DNA of 64,000 nucleotides from Pseudomonas graminis (GTDB lineage: Bacteria > Pseudomonadota > Gammaproteobacteria > Pseudomonadales > Pseudomonadaceae): the NCBI RefSeq assembly GCF_001705435.1, contig NZ_MDEN01000064.1, forward strand, positions 124,001-188,000. The letters run 5' to 3'. Both the position numbers and the translations under genes were made by a program. This document shows, piece by piece, positions 34,899 through 46,100 of the stretch (positions are counted from its first letter, which is position 1; every line of letters starts with the position of its first letter). Below the pieces are notes generated by a model, which saw only the letters and a program-made list of their open reading frames with translations, was not told the DNA's origin and ran no database searches.

Positions 34899-35711
34899 AT
34901 GTCCCCCTTGTCACCGAGTTTGCTCTTCAGCCTCGCCGCCGCCGTGTTTTATGCCGCTGCGACTGTCTACCAGGGTATGCGCCTGCGTCAGGGCCAAAAG
35001 GCCGACAAATGGCTGCTGTGCCTGATCGGCACCCTTGCCGTCGCTTGCCAGGCCAGTGCGCTGTTCGGCCAACTGGTGCGCCCTATCGGCCTGGGTCTGG
35101 ACTTTTTCAGTGCCGCCAGCCTGATTGCTGTTGCCGTCATCATCGTGACCATGCTCGCGTGCATTCGCCTCCCGGTCGAAATCCTGCTGATCCTCCTGTT
35201 CCCGCTGGGGCTGCTGACGAGCCTGATGGCGCAGTTCGCGCCTTCCGGCACCCAGCAACCGATCATCGAAGAACACGGCATCATCAGCCATATCCTGCTG
35301 TCGATCCTCGCCTACGGCATGTTCACCATCGCGGTGTTCCAGTCCCTGCTCCTGCTGCTGCAAGACCACCAGCTGAAGAACAAGCACCGCCTTGGCCTGA
35401 TCAGAAGCTTCCCCCCGTTGCAGACCATGGAAAGCCTGCTCTTCGGCTTCCTCTGGGCCGGGTGGGTCTTGCTGTCGATGTCGCTGATCTCCGGCTGGCT
35501 GTTCGTCGAAAACCTGTTTGCCCAGCATCTGGTACACAAAACCCTGCTGTCGATCCTCGCGTGGATCGTCTTCAGTGTGCTGCTGTGGGGACGCCACCAT
35601 CTGGGCTGGCGCGGCCACAAGGCGATCCGCTGGACGCTGGGCGGATTCCTGCTCCTGATGCTGGCCTACTTCGGCAGCAAGCTCGTTCGTGAATACATCC
35701 TGCACATCTGA
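34899..35711 (+). CDS. CcsA/YpjD-like cytochrome c assembly family membrane protein
   Basis: A 270-residue protein with about eight predicted membrane helices, starting MSPLSPSLLFSLAAAVFYAA. The CcsA/HemX-type core is seen in EEHGIISHILLSILAYGMFT and the C-terminal FSVLLWGRHHLGWRGHKAIR, with histidines that in this superfamily can bind haem. The E. coli counterpart YpjD has no proven role. I use the ATG at 34899, after AGGA; an upstream ATG at 34842 would add a hydrophilic leader. It is followed seven to thirteen bases later by the CorB-like gene, so the two form an operon, the arrangement ffh-ypjD-yfjD seen in many gamma-proteobacteria. Confidence 0.9.
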   Translation: MSPLSPSLLFSLAAAVFYAAATVYQGMRLRQGQKADKWLLCLIGTLAVACQASALFGQLVRPIGLGLDFFSAASLIAVAVIIVTMLACIRLPVEILLILLFPLGLLTSLMAQFAPSGTQQPIIEEHGIISHILLSILAYGMFTIAVFQSLLLLLQDHQLKNKHRLGLIRSFPPLQTMESLLFGFLWAGWVLLSMSLISGWLFVENLFAQHLVHKTLLSILAWIVFSVLLWGRHHLGWRGHKAIRWTLGGFLLLMLAYFGSKLVREYILHI

Positions 35712-35723
35712 CGGGCGTTGATC

Positions 35724-36962
35724 ATGGATAATCTGCCGGTCGGCACAATGCTCACGCTGCTTGCCCTGCTCACCTTGTGGTCCGGGCTATTCAGCGCGGT
35801 CGAGGCGGCGCACCATAATCTGCGGGCGATGCCGGTCAATCACCGTTCCAACGAGCCACCGAAGCCGGTTCTGGCGTTCAACCTCAACAGCCTTATCCTC
35901 GGCAACACGCTGCTCAAGGCGCTGATCACCGTGCTCGCCACGTTGCTGGCCATCGGGCACTGGAATTTCCACGGTCCGCTGATTGCCTGGCTAGGCGTCG
36001 CCAGCGTGCTGGTGGTGGTGACCGAGTTCATTCCGCGAAAGCTGGCGGCGCGTCGTCCCGAGTCAATCCTGCTGCTGGGCAACAACGTGCTGCGCATCCC
36101 GGTTCGGCTGCTGCAGCCGCTGACCTGGCTCTACAAGAACATCGCCAAAACGCTGTTGCGCCCTTTTCTGTCGAAGCGCCGGCCAGACACCATCGATGAC
36201 GAAGACGACACGCGCCCGACGGTCTATCAGGACAACGAGAGCCAATATGGCCGTGCCCACGTCATCTCCGGGATTTACGCGCTGGACCGCATGACCGTGA
36301 ATGACATTCTGGTGCCGCGCAGCGAAGTCGACGGCATCAACCTCGACGACACCATCGAGGAGATCATCGACAAGCTGATCATCTCTCGCCACACCCGCCT
36401 GCCGGTCTACTACAACGACATCAATCAGGTGGAAGGCGTGCTCAACACGCGGATGATCAGCCACCTGCTGCCGCGCAACGAGCTGACCAAAGAGGCGCTG
36501 CGGGCCGCCTGCTACGAACCCTACTTCGTGCCGGAAAGCACGCCGCTGCAGATGCAACTGCTCAACTTCCACAAACAGCAGCGGCGCATGGGCGTGGTGG
36601 TCGATGAATACGGCGAGGTGCTGGGCATCGTCAGCCTCGAGGACATTCTGGAAGAGATCGTCGGCGAATTCGAAAGCGAGCAAGCCCTCGACAATCCGCA
36701 TATTCAGCCGCAGCCTGACGGGCGCCTGGTGATTGACGGTGCGGCGTCGATTCGTGATTTGAATAAAAGCCTCGGCTGGCACCTCCCTTCCGACGGGCCC
36801 AAAACCCTCAACGGTCTGATCACCGAAGCGCTGGAGACCATTCCCAACAGCGCGGTCTGCCTGAAGATCGGCCCTTACCGCCTGGAAATCCTCGAGACCG
36901 AAGACAACCGCGTCAGCCGCGTGCTGATGTGGTTGAACACCCGCACCAAAGACGTGATCTGA
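35724..36962 (+). CDS. CorB/CNNM-like DUF21-CBS membrane transporter
   Basis: 412 residues. An N-terminal DUF21 domain with three to four membrane helices (GTMLTLLALLTLWSGLFSAV, LNSLILGNTLLKALITVLAT, GVASVLVVVTEFIPRKLAAR), then two CBS domains (ALDRMTVNDILVPRSEVDGI, RRMGVVVDEYGEVLGIVSLE) and a C-terminal CorC/HlyC domain (LVIDGAASIRDLNKSLGWHL). This is the CorB/YfjD group implicated in Mg2+ or Co2+ efflux; the ion is not shown by sequence. Start ATG at 35724, with a TTG at 35718 as alternative. Confidence 0.93.
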   Translation: MDNLPVGTMLTLLALLTLWSGLFSAVEAAHHNLRAMPVNHRSNEPPKPVLAFNLNSLILGNTLLKALITVLATLLAIGHWNFHGPLIAWLGVASVLVVVTEFIPRKLAARRPESILLLGNNVLRIPVRLLQPLTWLYKNIAKTLLRPFLSKRRPDTIDDEDDTRPTVYQDNESQYGRAHVISGIYALDRMTVNDILVPRSEVDGINLDDTIEEIIDKLIISRHTRLPVYYNDINQVEGVLNTRMISHLLPRNELTKEALRAACYEPYFVPESTPLQMQLLNFHKQQRRMGVVVDEYGEVLGIVSLEDILEEIVGEFESEQALDNPHIQPQPDGRLVIDGAASIRDLNKSLGWHLPSDGPKTLNGLITEALETIPNSAVCLKIGPYRLEILETEDNRVSRVLMWLNTRTKDVI

Positions 36963-36987
36963 AAAGTCGGGCGGCGCCCTGAGACAC

Positions 36988-37017
36988 TTGTTTCCGCGCC
37001 GATCCCCTTCCTATAAT
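36988..37017 (+). promoter_or_regulatory. Candidate promoter upstream of the MFS gene
   Basis: TTGTTT (36988-36993), 18-base spacer, TATAAT (37012-37017). It lies 26 bases beyond the CorB-like stop and about 250 bases before the transporter ATG; the 302-base gap has no other feature and no tRNA. Confidence 0.45.
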
Positions 37018-37264
37018 CGATCCGCTTACCCAGCCCCGCCGATCCGCGTGCTACCCGCACGATGCGCGATCTGGCCAGTCACACAGCCTGACTGCTCACG
37101 CGACACCCTGGCCTTCGCTCCCATCCCGAGCACGCCACGCATCTTTGCCCGCATCCGGGCTAGTCTGTTCAGCGCTGGACCAAAAAAACAATTAACGATT
37201 GCCGCAGCGCGCGTACGAATTTTCGTCACCTGCTGACAGGCGATACGACTGCCAGGGATTCCCC

Positions 37265-38587
37265 ATGACCACGACTTCTGCCTTTCCGAGCAGCGACGAG
37301 AGCGAGGCCCGCCCCGCCAATTCCGCGGCCCGCGTCGCCACCGCCAGCTTCATCGGCACCGCCATCGAGTTCTACGATTTCTACGTGTACGCCACCGCCG
37401 CCGCGCTGGTGATCGGGCCGGTGTTCTTTCCGCAAACCTCCAGCACCGCACAGATGCTGTCGGCGTTTCTGACGTTCGGGATCGCCTTTCTCGCACGTCC
37501 GCTGGGCTCGGCGCTGTTCGGTCACTTCGGTGATCGTGTGGGGCGCAAATCGACACTGGTGGCCTCGCTGCTGCTCATGGGGGTCTGCACCACGCTCATC
37601 GGCGTGTTGCCGGGTTACGACGCCATCGGATCATGGGCGCCGATCCTGCTCTGCGTGCTGCGCTTCGGCCAAGGCCTCGGATTGGGCGGCGAATGGGGCG
37701 GCGCGGCGTTGCTGGCGACCGAAAATGCGCCCAAGGGCAAGCGTGCGTGGTTTGGCATGTTTCCGCAGTTGGGCCCATCCATCGGCTTCCTCGCGGCAAA
37801 CGGGCTGTTTCTGACGCTGGCGATGACGCTGGATGACGAGCAATTCCGCTCCTGGGGCTGGCGCGTGCCGTTTCTGCTCAGTGCCGTGCTGGTCATCATC
37901 GGGCTGTATGTGCGCCTCAAGCTTGAGGAAACGCCCGTGTTCGCCAAGGCCATCGCCCGCCATGAGCGTGTGAAACTGCCGATTGCCGAGCTGTTCGGTC
38001 AGTACTGGAAGCCAATGCTGCTAGGGGCCGCGTCGATGGTGGTGTGCTACGCGCTGTTCTATATCTCCACCGTCTTCTCGCTGAGCTATGGCGTGAAAAC
38101 CCTGGGTTACAGCCGCGAATCGTTCCTCGCGATGCTGTGCTTTGCGGTGCTGTTCATGGCCATGGCGACACCGCTTTCCGCGTTGGCGAGCGATCGATTT
38201 GGTCGCAAGCCGGTGCTGGTGATCGGCGGCGTGCTGGCGATCCTGTCGGGGTTTCTGATGGAGCCCTTGCTGACCCACGGCACGACCTGGGCGGTGACGC
38301 TGTTCCTGTCGATCGAGCTGTTTCTGATGGGCGTTACGTTCGCGCCGATGGGGGCGATGTTGCCGGAGCTGTTTCCTACGCGGGTGCGATATACCGGCGC
38401 GTCGGCGGCCTACAACATCGGCGGCATTGTTGGTGCCTCGGTGGCGCCTTTCTTCGCGCAGAAGCTGGTGGAAATGGGTGGTTTGAGCTGGGTCGGAGGT
38501 TATGTCTCGGCGGCGGCGTTGATCAGCGTGATCGCTGTGCTATGCCTGAAAGAAACCCGGCACGCGGACCTGGATACGATTGCCTGA
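37265..38587 (+). CDS. MFS transporter of the metabolite:H+ symporter (MHS) family
   Basis: 440 residues and about twelve membrane helices. Family marks are ATASFIGTAIEFYDFYVYAT at the first helix, RPLGSALFGHFGDRVGRKST in the helix 2-3 loop, GLGLGGEWGGAALLATENAP, and the second-half loop LSALASDRFGRKPVLVIGG. MHS proteins carry carboxylates such as shikimate, ketoglutarate or proline-like compounds; the substrate cannot be read here. ATG at 37265 follows AGGGA. A bidirectional terminator separates it from convergent purT. Confidence 0.93.
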   Translation: MTTTSAFPSSDESEARPANSAARVATASFIGTAIEFYDFYVYATAAALVIGPVFFPQTSSTAQMLSAFLTFGIAFLARPLGSALFGHFGDRVGRKSTLVASLLLMGVCTTLIGVLPGYDAIGSWAPILLCVLRFGQGLGLGGEWGGAALLATENAPKGKRAWFGMFPQLGPSIGFLAANGLFLTLAMTLDDEQFRSWGWRVPFLLSAVLVIIGLYVRLKLEETPVFAKAIARHERVKLPIAELFGQYWKPMLLGAASMVVCYALFYISTVFSLSYGVKTLGYSRESFLAMLCFAVLFMAMATPLSALASDRFGRKPVLVIGGVLAILSGFLMEPLLTHGTTWAVTLFLSIELFLMGVTFAPMGAMLPELFPTRVRYTGASAAYNIGGIVGASVAPFFAQKLVEMGGLSWVGGYVSAAALISVIAVLCLKETRHADLDTIA

Positions 38588-38622
38588 GCAAACCGGGTAT
38601 CGACGGTGCGTGATCGCCAAAC

Positions 38623-38652
38623 AAAAACGGCGCCCCTGAGGGCGCCGTTTTT
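38623..38652. terminator. Bidirectional terminator between MFS gene and purT
   Basis: AAAAACGGCGCCC (38623-38635), loop CTGA, GGGCGCCGTTTTT (38640-38652): a 13-bp stem with A and T runs, in the gap between convergent genes. Confidence 0.93.
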
Positions 38653-38667
38653 CATTCAGCGTGATGC

Positions 38668-39849
<1,182 letters not shown>

Positions 39850-39966
39850 CTCAGGTCCTCATGGAGCAGGTCGAGGGTCGCTCGCCGTGTGCAAGCAACC
39901 GCAGGTAGAAAGGCGCGCAATTTAACATGAAGGCCGGGGAATGGGATGCAGCGGCGCAGGGTTGAT

Positions 39967-40230
39967 TCAACCTTGAGGGTTGTTGCCACCCAGTAGAAAC
40001 ATCATCCCGCTGGCTCTCGCCCGCTCCTCGCAGGCGATCAACACCGCGCGACGTGCCTGGTTGTCCATGCGGCTCCAGCCGGTGATCTCGGCCACGGTGC
40101 GCTGGCAACCGGTGCAGATGTCGGCGTCGTCCAGGGCACAAATGCTCACGCAGGGCGAGCGGACGGGCTTTTCATGAATCGGCTTGTCATGAACGGTTGC
40201 TTCATGGATCGGGGGTATGGCGCTGGACAT
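39967..40230 (-). CDS. DUF1289 cysteine-rich small protein
   Basis: 87 residues. The DUF1289 core is SPCVSICALDDADICTGCQR followed by TVAEITGW, with four cysteines that suggest a metal site; the N-terminal 25 residues are repetitive (IHEATVHDKPIHEKPV). Function unknown. The ATG at 40230 overlaps by one base the stop of the gamma-carbonic-anhydrase gene (TGATG) and is preceded by AGGAAG within that gene, so the two are translationally coupled. DUF1289 genes next to a YrdA-type protein are, as I recall, common in Pseudomonas. Confidence 0.9.
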   Translation of the reverse strand: MSSAIPPIHEATVHDKPIHEKPVRSPCVSICALDDADICTGCQRTVAEITGWSRMDNQARRAVLIACEERARASGMMFLLGGNNPQG

Positions 40231-40754
40231 CAATCTTCCTGCGGGGCCAGGTCACGCGCGTAGCGGTGAGCGTTGTGGACGTAATGGGCGGCGCTGGCGT
40301 CGAGCATCTGCTTCTGTGCGTCAGTCAGCTCGCGGACGATCTTGCCGGGCGAGCCCATGACCAGCGAACCGTCAGGAATGACTTTGCCTTCGCCGATCAA
40401 CGAGTTCGCGCCGATGATGCAATGCTTGCCAATCTTCGCGCCATTGAGAATGACCGCGTTGATGCCGATCAGCGTGCTGTCACCCACGCTGCAACCGTGC
40501 AGCATCGCGTTGTGGCCGATGGTCACGTTCCGTCCGATGGTCAGCGGCGAGCCCATGTCGGTGTGCATCACGGTGCCGTCCTGCACGTTGCTGTTCTCGC
40601 CGATGTCGATGAGCTCGTTGTCGCCACGCAACACCGCGCCGAACCAGACGCTGGCGTTGGCCTGCAAACGCACGTTGCCGATGACGGTGGCTGTCGGCGC
40701 GATCCAGCTGCTGGCGTGCGCATCGACGCGGGCATCGCCCAAGCGGTATTTCAT
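40230..40754 (-). CDS. Gamma-class carbonic anhydrase family protein (YrdA-like)
   Basis: 174 residues of left-handed beta-helix made from hexapeptide repeats (IGNVRLQANASVWFGAVLRG, IGENSNVQDGTVMHTDMG, IGRNVTIGHNAMLHGCSVGD, IGKHCIIGANSLIGEGKVIP). The histidines in VMHTD, IGHN and LHG fit the trimeric zinc site, but many YrdA-like members show no anhydrase activity, so the catalytic role is uncertain. It is the upstream partner of the DUF1289 gene. Confidence 0.93.
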   Translation of the reverse strand: MKYRLGDARVDAHASSWIAPTATVIGNVRLQANASVWFGAVLRGDNELIDIGENSNVQDGTVMHTDMGSPLTIGRNVTIGHNAMLHGCSVGDSTLIGINAVILNGAKIGKHCIIGANSLIGEGKVIPDGSLVMGSPGKIVRELTDAQKQMLDASAAHYVHNAHRYARDLAPQED

Positions 40755-40831
40755 GGCGTATTCCTCATGACGTATTCCTCACGGCTCGGCCCTCATGGCT
40801 CATTCCTGATGCAAGGCGCGGCGGCCGCGAG

Positions 40832-41443
40832 TCAGGATTTCAGCGTGTGGATGATGGATCGCTTTGGCGGCTCGTTGAGGTCGATGGCGCTGTCGAACAA
40901 CAGGTTCATCAACTCGACGATCATGATCGCGGTCAGGCCCCAGATCTTGTACTCGCCGAAGCGGTAACTCGGCACGTACCAGCTGCGCCCTTGATAGTCG
41001 ATGCGGTGGGTGTGTTCGCGGGCATCCTGACGGAAGAAGTCCAGCGGCACGCTGAAGACGGCTGCGATTTCGCCATCATTGGGTGTGTACTCGACGAAAT
41101 CCGGAATGATGCCGACGTAGGGCGTCACTCTTATGCCGTGCTTGGAGATCAACGGACTCAGCGGGCCGATGACTTCAACGAGACCCGGTGGCAAACCGAT
41201 CTCCTCCTGGGCTTCGCGCAGCGCCGTGAAGATGAGGTCCGGATCCTCCGGGTCACGCCGTCCGCCCGGGAAGGCCACTTCGCCGCCGTGGGTCGACAGG
41301 CCGCTGGCGCGCAGGGTCAGCACCAGTTCGGGCTCTGCATTGCGGGTAATGGGGAGAAGCACGGCGGCCTCGGGAAAGCGCGCGTCCGTTTTCAGCATCA
41401 CCGGCGTGTGGCTGCTCATACGGTGAAGTAGCTCATCCAGCAT
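40832..41443 (-). CDS. Nudix hydrolase, CoA-pyrophosphatase type
   Basis: 203 residues. The coenzyme-A Nudix signature is visible: STHGGEVAFPGGRRDPEDPD followed by LIFTALREAQEEIGL, then SKHGIRVTPYVGIIPDF. Enzymes of this NudL-like group cleave CoA to 4'-phosphopantetheine and 3',5'-ADP. Soluble, no signal. It lies 77 bases upstream of the gamma-carbonic-anhydrase gene on the same strand and is divergent from the next Nudix gene. Confidence 0.9.
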   Translation of the reverse strand: MLDELLHRMSSHTPVMLKTDARFPEAAVLLPITRNAEPELVLTLRASGLSTHGGEVAFPGGRRDPEDPDLIFTALREAQEEIGLPPGLVEVIGPLSPLISKHGIRVTPYVGIIPDFVEYTPNDGEIAAVFSVPLDFFRQDAREHTHRIDYQGRSWYVPSYRFGEYKIWGLTAIMIVELMNLLFDSAIDLNEPPKRSIIHTLKS

Positions 41444-41596
41444 GGGAATTCTCGATCGGTTGCCTGCCCGGCATCATGCACCAAAGCGGCGACGCGCCCA
41501 AGTCTTGTAGGACAACCCGCGCGTGCAAGACGCCTCTTGCCGTCCACCCGCGCTACGGCTCAAGATAGCCGCTGCCAACAGGAACCCGATTCGATC

Positions 41597-42148
41597 ATGA
41601 AATTCTGCAGCAACTGCGGCGAACAGGTCATCCAGCGTATTCCCGAGGGCGACAGCCGCCCGCGTTACGTGTGTGAACATTGCGACACCATTCACTACCA
41701 GAACCCCAACATCGTGGCCGGCGTCGTGCCGGTGTGGGGCGACAAGGTCTTGCTGTGCCGTCGGGCCATCGAGCCGCGACTGGGCTACTGGACGCTGCCC
41801 GCCGGGTTCATGGAAAACGGCGAAAGCGTCGAGCAGGCGGCCCGCCGCGAAACGCTGGAAGAAGCCTGCGCGGAGGTCGAGGACCTGCAGTTGTACTCGA
41901 TGATCGATGTGCCGCACATCAATCAGGTGCATATCTTCTACCGCTCGAATCTGGTCAAACCGGAGTTCGCAGCCGGTATCGAAAGCCTTGAAGTGAAGCT
42001 CTTCGACGAAGCGGATATTCCGTGGTCAGAGCTGGCGTTCAATACGGTCAGGCGTACCCTGGAGTGTTTTTTCCGCGACCGGCGGCATCAAGATTTCCAG
42101 GTACGCACCGATTGTCTGTCTGTCACACCGCCGCTCAAGACCACTTGA
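41597..42148 (+). CDS. Zinc-ribbon Nudix hydrolase
   Basis: 183 residues. The N-terminal zinc ribbon has MKFCSNCGEQV and RYVCEHCDTIHYQNP (two CxxC pairs); the Nudix box is GFMENGESVEQAARRETLEE followed by A. The layout resembles NADH pyrophosphatase-related Nudix proteins; the substrate is unproven. I use the ATG at 41597 because it gives the zinc-ribbon start; an upstream start at 41537 adds an unconserved leader. It is divergent from the CoA-type Nudix gene. Confidence 0.9.
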   Translation: MKFCSNCGEQVIQRIPEGDSRPRYVCEHCDTIHYQNPNIVAGVVPVWGDKVLLCRRAIEPRLGYWTLPAGFMENGESVEQAARRETLEEACAEVEDLQLYSMIDVPHINQVHIFYRSNLVKPEFAAGIESLEVKLFDEADIPWSELAFNTVRRTLECFFRDRRHQDFQVRTDCLSVTPPLKTT

Positions 42149-42198
42149 TCGAAACGATGATGCGCGATTGCCGCGCAGGCTTCAGGGATACCCTTTTC

Positions 42199-42762
42199 AT
42201 GCGTTGGTTGCTTGCCGTTTTATGCCTGTCGGTTGTGCCGCTGTCCCAGGCTGCGTTCACCCAGACCATCGTGCCCAAAGGCAGCGAACAGAAGTTCGTT
42301 GGCGGAAAGGTCGTCGACACTCAGAACATCGCGGACCGGACTGTCGATAAAGTGCTGGTGCTCAAATCCGCGCATCAGTTGCAATTGATCAGCCGTGGCG
42401 AGGCGCTGAAGACGTACCGGATCTCACTGGGCAAAGCGCCCACCGGACCTAAACTGCAAGAGGGAGACCAGCGCACGCCGGAGGGTTTCTACTGGCTCGA
42501 CTGGCGCAAGACCAGCGCCGCCTACAACCTGTCGATGCACATTTCCTACCCCAACATTTCCGATGCCGCACGCGCCCGCCGCGAAGGCGTTAAACCCGGC
42601 AGCATGATCATGATTCATGGCACGCCGATCAACGACGATTACCCGGAGTGGTATTTCCACACGCTGGACTGGACGAACGGCTGCATCGCCATGCGCAACA
42701 GCGATATTCGTGAGGTGTGGGATCTGGTGAAAGACGGGACGATGATAGAAATTCGGCCGTAA
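42199..42762 (+). CDS. L,D-transpeptidase (YkuD) family exported protein
   Basis: 187 residues with a signal peptide MRWLLAVLCLSVVPLSQA. The YkuD catalytic region has the His in MIMIHGTPINDDYPEW and nucleophile Cys in LDWTNGCIAMRNSDIRE (TxGC type). Such enzymes form 3-3 cross-links in peptidoglycan or anchor proteins to it; this short form without a LysM domain has no assigned substrate. Starts at 42199 after AGGGAT; ATGs at 42154 and 42157 upstream are less likely. 50 bases after the Nudix gene. Confidence 0.9.
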   Translation: MRWLLAVLCLSVVPLSQAAFTQTIVPKGSEQKFVGGKVVDTQNIADRTVDKVLVLKSAHQLQLISRGEALKTYRISLGKAPTGPKLQEGDQRTPEGFYWLDWRKTSAAYNLSMHISYPNISDAARARREGVKPGSMIMIHGTPINDDYPEWYFHTLDWTNGCIAMRNSDIREVWDLVKDGTMIEIRP

Positions 42763-42816
42763 GATTCAGCGGGTGTGATGCGGATTGCTTCAATCTCGAG
42801 CCATGCTGCAGGGAAG

Positions 42817-43128
42817 CTAGATATCTTCCAGCTTCCACACGTCATAAGCCGGTACTTCGTAGGGATGGCTATCCTTCAGCGCAGCAACCGCCTGCCTGAT
42901 CAGCTCATCTGACACGACAAGCTCGACCTTCCATTCCTGAACCTGCTCGACCTCGCCGGCTTGCCCAATGAACGGCTGACTGCCATCCAGCGGGCGAAAC
43001 TGGCCGTGGCCAAGCACTTGCCATGAGCAGCGGTCATACGCGCCGATTCGCCCCGCACCGGCGGCGAACAACGCGCTCTTGACCTGTTCCACATGGCTCT
43101 GCGGCACAAAGAAGGCCAGCTTGTACAT
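42817..43128 (-). CDS. NIF3/YqfO-like small domain protein
   Basis: 103 residues, MYKLAFFVPQSHVEQVKSAL with GAGRIGAYDRCSWQVLGHGQ and a C-terminal DSHPYEVPAYDVW. This is the stand-alone version of the CutA-like insert domain found in NIF3/YqfO dinuclear-metal proteins; here the metal-binding NIF3 halves are absent. Function unknown. It starts six bases after the purL stop, so it is co-transcribed with purL. Confidence 0.88.
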   Translation of the reverse strand: MYKLAFFVPQSHVEQVKSALFAAGAGRIGAYDRCSWQVLGHGQFRPLDGSQPFIGQAGEVEQVQEWKVELVVSDELIRQAVAALKDSHPYEVPAYDVWKLEDI

Positions 43129-43134
43129 CAGCGA

Positions 43135-46100
43135 TCAGTCAACCCAGGCGCGGGCGTTGCGGAACATGCGCATCCACGCGCCGTCTTCGGCCCACTCATC
43201 CGGACGCCACGAGTTGGTCACGGCGCGGAACACGCGCTCAGGGTGCGGCATCATGATGGTGACGCGACCGTCGAGGGTGGTGAGACCCGCGATACCGCGG
43301 GGCGAACCGTTCGGGTTGGCTGGATAGGTTTCAGTGACCTTGCCGTGATTGTCGACGAAACGCACGGCAACGGTGCCGGACAGATCGGTTTCGATCAGCG
43401 ACTCAGGGGTCTTAAACTCGGCGTGACCTTCACCGTGGGCGATGGCGATCGGCATGTGAGAGCCGGCCATGCCTTGCAGGAAGATCGACGCCGACTTCTG
43501 GATTTCGACCATCGCCACGCGCGCTTCGAACTGCTCCGAGCGGTTGCGCACGAAGTGCGGCCAGAATTCGCTGCCCGGGATCAGCTCGCTGAGGTTGGAC
43601 ATCATCTGGCAACCGTTGCAAACGCCCAGCGCGAAGCTGTCGCTGCGGGCGAAGAAGCCCTGGAACGCATCCCGTGCACGGCTGTTGAACAGCGCGGACT
43701 TGGCCCAGCCTTCGCCGGCACCCAACACGTCGCCGTAGGAGAAACCACCGCACGCCACCAGACCCTTGAAGTCGTTGAGGTCGACGCGACCGGCGAGGAT
43801 GTCGCTCATGTGCACGTCAACCGAGGCGAAACCGGCGCGATCGAACGCAGCCGCCATTTCAACCTGACCGTTGACGCCCTGCTCACGCAGTACCGCTACT
43901 TGTGGGCGAACGCCCTTCTTGATGTAAGGCGCAGCGATGTCGTCGTTGACGTCATAGCCCAGCTTCACGTTCAGGCCCGGGTTGTCTTCTTCCAGCAGCG
44001 CGTCGAATTCCTGATCGGCGCAATCGGCGTTATCGCGCAGGCGCTGGATCTGATAGCTGGTTTCGCTCCACTGACGCTGCAGCAGGCGGCGATCGCCTTT
44101 GAACACGGTGTCGCCGCTCAGGCAGATGATCACGTCGCTGTTGTTGATCGGTTTGCCGATCACGGCGACGCAATCCTCGCCCAGGCCGGCAGCGCTGAAC
44201 TGCGCGAGCACGAGCGGCGTGGCGTCCTGACGAACCTGGATCACTGCACCCAGCTCTTCGTTGAACAGAATGGCCGCGACTTTTTCGCGGGTGCCGGTCA
44301 GCGTGTCGAGTTCGAGGTTCAGACCACAGTGCCCAGCGAACGCCATTTCCAGCACGGTCGCCATCAAGCCACCGTCGGAACGGTCGTGATAGGCCAGCAG
44401 GTGGTCGTCGGCGTTGAGGCCCTGGATGACGGCAAAGAAGGCTTTCAGGTCTTCAGCGTCATCGACGTCCGGCGCAACGCTGCCGAGCTTGCCGTGGGTC
44501 TGGGCGAGGATCGATGCGCCCATGCGGTTCTGACCACGACCGAGGTCGATCAGGATCAGATCGGTCAGGCCCTTGTCCATGCGCAATTGCGGGGTCAAGG
44601 TCTTGCGGATGTCGGTGACCGGGGCGAAACCGGTGACGATCAGCGACAGCGGCGAGGTCACGGTTTTTTCGGTGCCCTCTTCGCTCCAGCGGGTCTTCAT
44701 GGACATCGAGTCCTTGCCCACTGGGATGGTAATGCCCAGCTCGGGGCACAGCTCCATGCCGACGGCTTTCACGGTGTCGTACAGGCGCGCGTCTTCGCCC
44801 GGGTGACCGGCTGCGGACATCCAGTTGGCGGACAGTTTGATGTCGGAAAGCTTGCCGATGCTCGAAGCAGCGATGTTGGTCAGGGTCTCGCCAATCGCCA
44901 TGCGGCCGGAAGCCGGGGCATCCAGCAAGGCCAGCGGCGTGCGCTCGCCCATCGCCATGGCTTCGCCGGTGTACACGTCAAAGCTGGTTGCGGTGACGGC
45001 GACGTCCGCCACCGGCACTTGCCACGGGCCGACCATCTGGTCGCGATTGACCATACCGGTGATGCTGCGGTCGCCAATGGTAATAAGGAAGCTCTTGCTT
45101 GCCACGGCCGGGTGATGCAGCACGCGCTGCACGCTTTCTTCGATGTCGAGCGCGCTCGGGTCGAAGTCGTCACCCAGCTCTGTCTCACGCTCGGCCGAAC
45201 GGTGCATGCGCGGGGCTTTGCCCAGCAGCACTTCCAGCGGCATGTCGACAGGGTTGTTGCCGAAATGGCTGTCAGTGACGGTCAGTTGCGGCTCTTCAGT
45301 AGCCTCACCGACCACCGCGAACGGGCAACGCTCACGTTCGCAGATGGCTTTGAAGCGTTCGAAATCAGGAGCGCTGACCGCCAGAACGTAACGCTCCTGG
45401 GACTCGTTGCTCCAGATTTCCAGCGGAGCCATGCCTGGCTCGTCGTTTGGCACGTTGCGCAGTTCGAAGCGGCCGCCGCGACCGCCGTCGTTGACCAGTT
45501 CAGGGAAGGCGTTGGACAGACCACCCGCGCCGACGTCATGGATGAACGCGATCGGATTGGCTTCACCCAGCTGCCAGCAGCGGTCGATGACCTCTTGGCA
45601 ACGGCGTTCCATTTCCGGGTTTTCACGCTGCACCGAGGCGAAATCCAGGTCAGCCGAGCTGGTGCCGGTGGCCATGGATGAAGCCGCGCCGCCACCCAGA
45701 CCAATCAGCATCGCGGGGCCGCCGAGCACGATCAGCTTGGCGCCCACGGTGATTTCGGCTTTCTGCACGTGCTCTTCGCGGATGTTGCCCATGCCGCCTG
45801 CGAGCATGATCGGCTTGTGGTAGCCGCGAACTTCGTCGCCATGTGGCGTGCTGATCGACTGCTCGAAGGTACGGAAATAACCGGTCAGCGCCGGGCGACC
45901 GAACTCATTGTTGAACGCCGCGCCACCCAGCGGGCCTTCGATCATGATGTCCAGTGGTGTCACGATGCGCTCGGGTTTGCCGTACGGCTTTTCCCAGGGC
46001 TGCTCGAAACCCGGAATGTTCAGGTTGGACACCGTGAAACCGGTCAGGCCGGCTTTCGGCTTGGCGCCACGTCCGGTCGCGCCCTCGTCACGAATCTCGC

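Noticed and set aside
36963..37264. Possible tRNA or small RNA in the gap before the MFS gene
   Set aside because: A TATAAT box is present but no cloverleaf, CCA end or terminator could be found.
43093..45681. 862-residue plus-strand ORF antisense to purL
   Set aside because: purL is unmistakable on the other strand; the antisense ORF is a codon-bias shadow with His/Gln/Val-rich composition.
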